From Ramlibacter sp. (GTDB lineage Bacteria; Pseudomonadota; Gammaproteobacteria; Burkholderiales; Burkholderiaceae_C), in the NCBI GenBank assembly GCA_019635435.1, contig JAHBZM010000001.1:992001-1056000 (forward strand): 64,000 nt of DNA, given 5' to 3'. Below the pieces are notes generated by a model. That model was not told where the DNA came from, did not search any database, and saw only the letters and a list, made by a program, of their open reading frames with translations. Position 1 is the stretch's first letter, and each line of letters opens with the position of its first letter. This document shows, piece after piece, positions 58,817 to 64,000 of the stretch. A program made the translations under genes and the position numbers.

Positions 58817-60323
58817 CGGCATCCTCATCACGTTCCGCGATGAGCGCCTGAACGATGGCCTTCGCTTCGTCGCCCAGCTCTCCGTTGAACTTGTTCAAGA
58901 CCCTTCGATAGGACGAACCGTCAGCGACGGCTTCTCGCAGTAGCTTGTGAAATCCCGACTGCGTGACCTGCAGGCCAAAGACATCGCGTGTCAGGACGCC
59001 GATGTTTTCCCCAAAGGTCTTCACTGTCGGACGCTCAACGATCGCGGTACGCCCGCTTCGTCGAAGCTTCCAGGCGCAGGATTGAGGCACCTCCTGAAGG
59101 ACCACCGGCGAGTGCGTCGCCACGATGGCGACGCCGTTCCGTCTCACTAGCAGGTCGGACAGGCACCGTACAAAGGAAGCAAGAAGCGGTGGATGGAGGT
59201 GCCCTTCCGGTTCGTCGAGCAGTACCAGCGTTCGCTCATCGACCAGTTCGACGAGGCGAGTCACGGTCAACAGAACGATGGCATGCCCCGAACTCAGCTT
59301 CTTGAAGAGGCGTAGCGCGCGCGTCTTGAGGCTCACTTCGCTCTCTTCGTCAAGCAGCGACGTGACATCTGCCTCTTCAAAGAGATCGTCCTCTTCCAGG
59401 GTCCGGACGGCCGTGCGCCAGCGTTCCGCCAGCACGCCCGACTGGCACCGCGTCAGGCTGTTTGCGAAATCACTCCCCAGATCGTCAGAGTTCTTCGCTG
59501 TTGAGCCGCGTTTGGATGACTCCGGATGCCTGAGACCGACCTGGTGGCAACGCATGGCGTCCGCCTCTGCGGGCTCCAGCTCAAATTCGTCGAAAGCGCT
59601 GAACGAGACGAGGACGAGGCCAGAGAAGGCAACCGCGCCGCCTGTATCTTCGGCCTGCATTTCGATCGTGCCGGCAGAATCTCCGTCGTCGGACTCGCGG
59701 CCAAGCAGGGCAAGGGCCAACAACCGCATGCACCGCGTCTTGCCCACGCCGTTGCGGCCAATCAGGACATGCACGTTCGTCGGGGGTTGAGACTCCGGAA
59801 TGACATCGAAGGCCATCGATGCCGGGGGCTTTCGCCCCCGTGCCGGAAAGCTGTACGCAAACGCAAACTTCGTGAGCTTGGCATCGCCGCGGGACAGGCG
59901 ATTCAACCGCCCTGCGACAGTCGATTCGACAACGTCCCGAAGGAGCGACTCTCGCATCACCTCCTCAGCGCGGTAGGTCTCGAAGATGTCCAGGTCGGCA
60001 GCACAGTCGCGTAGACCCTTGAGGACTCGCGCTCGAAGCGCGTCGCTAAGCTCGTTAAGCGACTCGTAGTAGCTCTCACTCTGGCCGAGCGAAAAGTAGT
60101 TTTCATGCAGGGCGTTGAACGTTTCATCCAAAGCCGGTGCTCGATGACCTTTCGAGACCCTGCTTGAGGGCTGCAGGCCTTTTTGGCCGATCTTGACCGA
60201 GCCGATGTGATGAGCCTCTCCGGTCTCGTCGGCGACATGAAGCGAGAACTGCGTCCGATACTTGCCCCAATCGTCCCAATAGTCGACGAACAGAAATGCT
60301 TGGTTCTTTGATCCGCTGGGCAC
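58809..60323 (-). CDS. ABC/OLD-like ATPase (PtuA-like), Septu-type candidate
   Basis: An ATPase of at least 504 residues. Seen: Walker A LIGRNGVGKTRCM near residue 188, a signature-like LSSGHAIVL, Walker B LVLLDEPEGHLHPPLL and the His-switch ATHSPVVLQEVP, followed by a helical C-terminus ending EDADA. No nuclease domain of its own; the nuclease is the next gene. The coordinates use GTG 60323, but good coding sequence (FFTVIDGRGR) continues upstream to an ATT at 60354-60356 with AAGGAG eight bases ahead, so the true start may be there. Second gene of a leftward island after the PHP-ATPase. Confidence 0.85.
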   Translation of the reverse strand: MPSGSKNQAFLFVDYWDDWGKYRTQFSLHVADETGEAHHIGSVKIGQKGLQPSSRVSKGHRAPALDETFNALHENYFSLGQSESYYESLNELSDALRARVLKGLRDCAADLDIFETYRAEEVMRESLLRDVVESTVAGRLNRLSRGDAKLTKFAFAYSFPARGRKPPASMAFDVIPESQPPTNVHVLIGRNGVGKTRCMRLLALALLGRESDDGDSAGTIEMQAEDTGGAVAFSGLVLVSFSAFDEFELEPAEADAMRCHQVGLRHPESSKRGSTAKNSDDLGSDFANSLTRCQSGVLAERWRTAVRTLEEDDLFEEADVTSLLDEESEVSLKTRALRLFKKLSSGHAIVLLTVTRLVELVDERTLVLLDEPEGHLHPPLLASFVRCLSDLLVRRNGVAIVATHSPVVLQEVPQSCAWKLRRSGRTAIVERPTVKTFGENIGVLTRDVFGLQVTQSGFHKLLREAVADGSSYRRVLNKFNGELGDEAKAIVQALIAERDEDADA

Positions 60324-60476
60324 ACGGCCGCGGCCATCAATGACGGTGAAGAAAATGGTCGCTCTCCTTGTTTCTCGAGCTACGCGCTCCGACTAGCATC
60401 ACTGTCATTCGCCCCCCTTTTGCAGCTGGTAACATCCTTTTTACCGGCCGTTAAACAAAGGGTGAAAGAGCTACGG

Positions 60477-63149
60477 TCAGTAGCCGTATACCTCCTGCCG
60501 GCGCTTGAAGGCCTTCTGGCTGCCTTCAAGAATCGTGCAGACGATGTCTTTGGTCTCGGTGGTGTCGATCGATCCACGGTCCCTGATCACGGACACTTCG
60601 CTGGCACCGCGCAGCGGGATGATTAGCTCGGCGTCTCCCAGAACGGCGATGTTGGGGTTGTGCGTGACGATGATGACCTGCCGGTGCTCCTTGATGCTGC
60701 GTAGCGAACGCACGACAGTCTTGTAGATGAACTCGCCATCGAGATTGTCTTCTGGTTGATCGATGACTAGCGGCACGCGGCTCTTGGAGAACAGCAGCAC
60801 CGTCAATAGGATGGCCTGCTGTTGGCCGAGCGAGAGCTTGGCGAAATCTCGGACGCGATAGCCTTGGGTGCCATCCGAATTCTCGACAACCTGTGTCACC
60901 TTGATCTCGGGCCTATCTTCGAACGCGATTCGCTCCAACACACACTTGGCCTGCCATTCCGAAAGCTTGGCGATGATGTCGGCGGCGTCGCCCTTGGAAA
61001 ACACACGGTTGCCATCGGCATCGTTTAGCTGTTCGAGTGCCGATGCATCCTTCGCATTCACGGCAGCAAGGAGTTGAGCTGGTGAAAGTGTGGAGGCAAT
61101 GAGCGCCGCGCGTGGAACTTGAGAGGTACGCCAGCCCATGGTGCTCTTGATTAGCTCTTCCATCTCGGGCGCCAGTAAGCCTTCGTAGAACTGAAACTTG
61201 ACCCGATAGTCCACAACGGCAGCGGCAAGATTGCCGTTCATCGTCGTCGCAAACGCGAGGCGGGCGTTGAAAATCTTCACGCGGAGGCCAGCCCGTTCCT
61301 GAATCAGGCGCTTGCGCTCCTTGAATGCCTCCTGCTGTTTCGGCTGGCTCTTCTTCAGCTCGGTTAGCCGCGCCTGCATATCGGCAGCGTCTTTCGTGAC
61401 CTTGCGGATAAACGCCATGTCGAGCTTGATGTTTTGCCTTTCCAGTTCGCGCCGAATTTCCTCGATTTTGTCCTGCGTCTCCTTCTCGCGCGCGATCCAG
61501 ACCTGAAGCTGCGCCGCGATCTTGTCGTTCGCGGCGATGACCTTCTGTTTGAGCTGACCGGATAGCGTCTCGATCTCTGACGCAAGACCATCTACGAGCC
61601 CCTTGACGACCTCAAACTCCGCCTTGCCGACCGCTAGACCGTTGCCATCAACGTCGGCCGTTAGCTTGCGCAGCTCGTTCCCAGTCAGGCTGTTGGTGAT
61701 GGACGTGAGAAGCTCACTAAGGTTGCGCTTCAAACCATCGCGGAAACGCCGCTCCTTTGCCAGCTTTTCCTCCAGCTCGACGACCTGGCTCGCGTTCTGC
61801 TTCTTCAGTACTGCGACCTGTGTGTCGGCGATTCCCTTGGCTTTCTCCGTTGGCCCGATCTGGTTGATGCTCTGCTGCAGCGTCTCGATAACTGTCTGAT
61901 TTGCGAGAATCGCATCGCGCAATGCTTCGTCCTGCTTTCGCAGTTCGCCAAAGTTGATGAAACCGTCCAGGAACCGCAGCAGGATCGACGGGTCGGTGTC
62001 GCAGTGCTGGATCGTGTCAGCCGTTTCGCCTTGTCCATAGCTTTCGATTGCAACAGCCGTTGGCCCTTCCGGATCAGCGTTCATCACATCGCAGAGCTTG
62101 TTGCGAGTCAGCGTGTGGCGTTCCCCCACTTCGTCTTCGTAGATGAGCGAAATGGCGTCCGGCCACACCTCCGAGTCGATGATCGTGCCGTCGGCGGCAT
62201 TACCCGAAGCCGCGCGAAGCGACTCCAACAGCGTTGACTTTCCGGCACCGCGCCCGCCGATGATGCAGGTCAGGTTAGGACTGAAGTGGACGATTTGGTT
62301 TTTGAGGAATCCGCCTTCCAGCTTGATCCCTACGAACCTCGGCACCGACGCTGGGACAAGGTCCTCGAGGCGCACTCGCGCCGCGGCATCCTTCAGCGCA
62401 ATCCGCAACGACGCGAACGTCAGTGCCTCCATCTTGAGCCGGGTCAGCTTTCTGTTGCCGCTGGCGTTGCGGCCCAAGGCGTTGAGGGTGTGCGCGTCCG
62501 AGGACATCACTTTCGCAAGATCGACGCCGGCTTCAAGACCGAGCGTCGCACATCGGGTCACAACGCAGTTGCGGCGATTGACATCAGTATCGTCGTGAGA
62601 AAACCAAGCGCCGTTCGCGGCATTCGTGATCTCAAGGCCTAACAGGTTGGAGCAGTTGAAGATCTCCTGTTTGAACGCGTCAAATTTCGGGTGCGCCTTC
62701 TCTAGGCCACTGTCCAGCTCAATATGTGCGCAGATGCCGAAGCCGTTGAACTCTTCGGCGAAGCGGAGGCATTGAGGGATGGTGTTGTGGCAGGCCTTCC
62801 TGTCATCCGAAATAGTTAGCTTCCCGAAGAAACGCTGCAGCTGTTCAGTCGTCTCGAAGTACACCAACAGATGCCCCTGCGATGTTGAAAGCTCCACTCC
62901 AGGGATAACAAGCAGGCCTTTGCCGTCCGCATACTTCAGCGCCCGGCGGATGTTCGCGATGTTGTTGTGATCGGTGATCGCGATGAGATCGAGCCGCTCC
63001 GTGATCGCCGTATCGACGATGCCCTCAGGCGTCATCGACGCGTCCGTCACGTCGTATGAGCCACCCTCGCCAAAGGAGTGGATGTGCAGATCCGCACGCC
63101 GAAACAGCGCACCGTTGGATTCGTTCTGAATTTCTTGTATGAGGGACAC
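60477..63149 (-). CDS. PHP-domain/SMC-like ATPase (TrlF-like)
   Basis: An 890-residue protein joining a PHP phosphoesterase domain to an ABC/SMC-type ATPase. Seen: PHP metal ligands HxH (His22, His24), DH (60, 61), Glu86, a later His in ICAHIELD and VMSSDAHTL; Walker A GGRGAGKSTLL near residue 300; a long coiled coil at about 420-640; signature LSLGQQQAI near 771; Walker B VIDQPEDNLD near 795; and THNPNIAVLGDAELI. The GTG start has GGGAGGA ahead. Such proteins are found in defence islands; I think of the TrlF family but its activity is not established from this sequence. Confidence 0.85.
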   Translation of the reverse strand: MSLIQEIQNESNGALFRRADLHIHSFGEGGSYDVTDASMTPEGIVDTAITERLDLIAITDHNNIANIRRALKYADGKGLLVIPGVELSTSQGHLLVYFETTEQLQRFFGKLTISDDRKACHNTIPQCLRFAEEFNGFGICAHIELDSGLEKAHPKFDAFKQEIFNCSNLLGLEITNAANGAWFSHDDTDVNRRNCVVTRCATLGLEAGVDLAKVMSSDAHTLNALGRNASGNRKLTRLKMEALTFASLRIALKDAAARVRLEDLVPASVPRFVGIKLEGGFLKNQIVHFSPNLTCIIGGRGAGKSTLLESLRAASGNAADGTIIDSEVWPDAISLIYEDEVGERHTLTRNKLCDVMNADPEGPTAVAIESYGQGETADTIQHCDTDPSILLRFLDGFINFGELRKQDEALRDAILANQTVIETLQQSINQIGPTEKAKGIADTQVAVLKKQNASQVVELEEKLAKERRFRDGLKRNLSELLTSITNSLTGNELRKLTADVDGNGLAVGKAEFEVVKGLVDGLASEIETLSGQLKQKVIAANDKIAAQLQVWIAREKETQDKIEEIRRELERQNIKLDMAFIRKVTKDAADMQARLTELKKSQPKQQEAFKERKRLIQERAGLRVKIFNARLAFATTMNGNLAAAVVDYRVKFQFYEGLLAPEMEELIKSTMGWRTSQVPRAALIASTLSPAQLLAAVNAKDASALEQLNDADGNRVFSKGDAADIIAKLSEWQAKCVLERIAFEDRPEIKVTQVVENSDGTQGYRVRDFAKLSLGQQQAILLTVLLFSKSRVPLVIDQPEDNLDGEFIYKTVVRSLRSIKEHRQVIIVTHNPNIAVLGDAELIIPLRGASEVSVIRDRGSIDTTETKDIVCTILEGSQKAFKRRQEVYGY

Positions 63150-63417
63150 GTTGTCCTCCCTGTCGTCAATGCCTCAAAGCTTATAGAGTAGCAAACGCGA
63201 AAGACGGCGCACTAAACCAGAATCCGTGCGGTCGGCGAGCGTGATGTCGCTGGCAGTCAATCGCAGTTGAACTGAATGAACCGCGAATGTCGCGTTCGTG
63301 GCCCCCGTCGTTCATTCGATGCTCAAGGCCGAACGACCGCTTGCGCTGCCAAGTAGCCGCTTGATTGCGAGGTGAACTGGATGACTGCATTCGTCCAGAA
63401 GCAGACATCTAAGTTGT
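63150..63417. other. Gap between the PHP-ATPase and lrp genes
   Basis: These 268 bp hold the PHP-ATPase promoter region. The 75-codon minus-strand frame at 63181-63408 (with KRSFGLEHRMNDGGHERDIR) resembles short sequences I recall from intergenic DNA of many proteobacteria, and I do not call it a gene. It could mark the right edge of the inserted DNA. Confidence 0.4.
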
Positions 63418-63885
63418 TCACACCCCCGGCAACGGCAACGCCGTCTTATACCGAACCTGCTTCAGCGCAAACGAGCTGCGAATCTTCTCAATCCCCGGAA
63501 TCGGCGTCAGCTGCTCCAGGATGAACCTTTCCAGCGCCGCCATGTCGGCCACGGCCACGCGGATCAGGTAGTCGCTGTCGCCGGTCATCAGGTAGCACTC
63601 CATCACCTCGTCGTGCTCGGCAATGCGCCGCTCAAACTCGGCCAGCGCCTCTTTGCTCTGTTCCTTCAGGCTGATGTTGATGAAGACGTTCAGGCCCAGG
63701 CCCAGCGCCTTGGGGTCGGCCAGCGCCACGTAGTGGCGGATCACCCCAGCCGCCTCCAGCGCCTTCACGCGCGTGAGGCAGGGCGAAGGGCTCAGGTGCA
63801 CGCGCTGGGCCAGCGCCACGTTGGTCAGGCTGCCGTCTTGCTGCAGCTCGGCCAGAATTCTCAGGTCGGTGGCATCCAGTTGCAT
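63418..63885 (-). CDS. Lrp/AsnC-family transcriptional regulator
   Basis: A 155-residue Lrp/AsnC regulator. Seen: N-terminal helix-turn-helix (LDATDLRILAELQQDGSLTN, RVHLSPSPCLTRVKALEAAG) and a C-terminal RAM domain with MTGDSDYLIRVAVADM. Such proteins bind amino acids and control amino-acid metabolism or export. ATG 63885 starts the protein. The target is probably a gene beyond the right edge; nothing in the next 115 bp is recognisable except an AT-rich stretch that could be its operator. Confidence 0.92.
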   Translation of the reverse strand: MQLDATDLRILAELQQDGSLTNVALAQRVHLSPSPCLTRVKALEAAGVIRHYVALADPKALGLGLNVFINISLKEQSKEALAEFERRIAEHDEVMECYLMTGDSDYLIRVAVADMAALERFILEQLTPIPGIEKIRSSFALKQVRYKTALPLPGV

Positions 63886-64000
63886 GAAGTGCCTTCAGGT
63901 TGATTGTTTGCAGAATTTTATGTCGTGGGTCTTTCAGGGTGCGGCGCCTCATGCTGGAGAGGTTTTGCCGGCTGGAACTCAGTACTATTGCACCAGGTGC

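Overview
The window is a high-GC chromosomal segment with dense gene packing, many ATGA/GTGA/TTGA start-stop overlaps, tripartite TRAP transporters and short GCTAT...ATAGC palindromes. Together these point to a betaproteobacterium of the Burkholderiales, most likely family Comamonadaceae. The family is inferred from gene content and style, not from a marker gene. I see no rRNA, tRNA or CRISPR array.

Layout. 1-5.2 kb: the end of a beta-hydroxyacid dehydrogenase; a leftward yraN-gmhA-dolP group closed by a clear terminator; rsmI; priA. 5.2-16.4 kb: housekeeping and metabolic genes (hemE, an alpha/beta hydrolase with an altered active site, metY, a CoA-binding protein, an acyl-CoA ligase, a redoxin, a DsbD-type reductase, an alanyl-tRNA editing protein, a LysR regulator). 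An AT-rich spacer here carries two consensus DnaA boxes, and a roughly 500-bp non-coding block is built from inverted copies of itself. 16.5-23.1 kb: a two-gene indolepyruvate:ferredoxin oxidoreductase followed by a TRAP transporter, with the LysR gene divergent, probably for uptake and use of an aromatic 2-oxo acid or similar.

24.9-38.3 kb: one long chemosensory operon behind a near-consensus sigma-54 promoter. It runs MCP, two eukaryotic-type Ser/Thr kinases (the first with a degenerate nucleotidyl-cyclase domain), a two-domain response regulator, cheY, cheA, cheW, two more MCPs with C-terminal CheR/CheB docking peptides, cheR, cheD, cheB. 38.3-41.2 kb: LuxR-type regulator, lipoprotein amidase, MaoC-type hydratase.

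41.3-49 kb: a quinate/shikimate catabolic cluster: divergent IclR regulator, aroQ, TRAP transporter, NAD-type shikimate/quinate dehydrogenase, and a QuiC-like dehydroshikimate dehydratase split into separate dioxygenase-like and TIM-barrel proteins. 49-50.5 kb: homoserine dehydrogenase behind a full attenuator (Thr/Ile/Met leader peptide, antiterminator, terminator) plus a hairpin that buries the ribosome-binding site. 50.5-54.6 kb: MOSC protein, and a SARP/BTAD-TPR regulator divergent from a DUF1326-DUF2182 pair.

54.6-64 kb: accessory DNA. It holds a KTSC gene remnant, an antitoxin/nucleotidyltransferase pair under a palindromic promoter-operator, a flavin reductase, a self-inhibited Fic protein, then a lower-GC block that looks like a defence island: a PHP-ATPase (TrlF-like), an ATPase and an HNH nuclease (Septu-like PtuA/PtuB). 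An Lrp/AsnC regulator ends the window.
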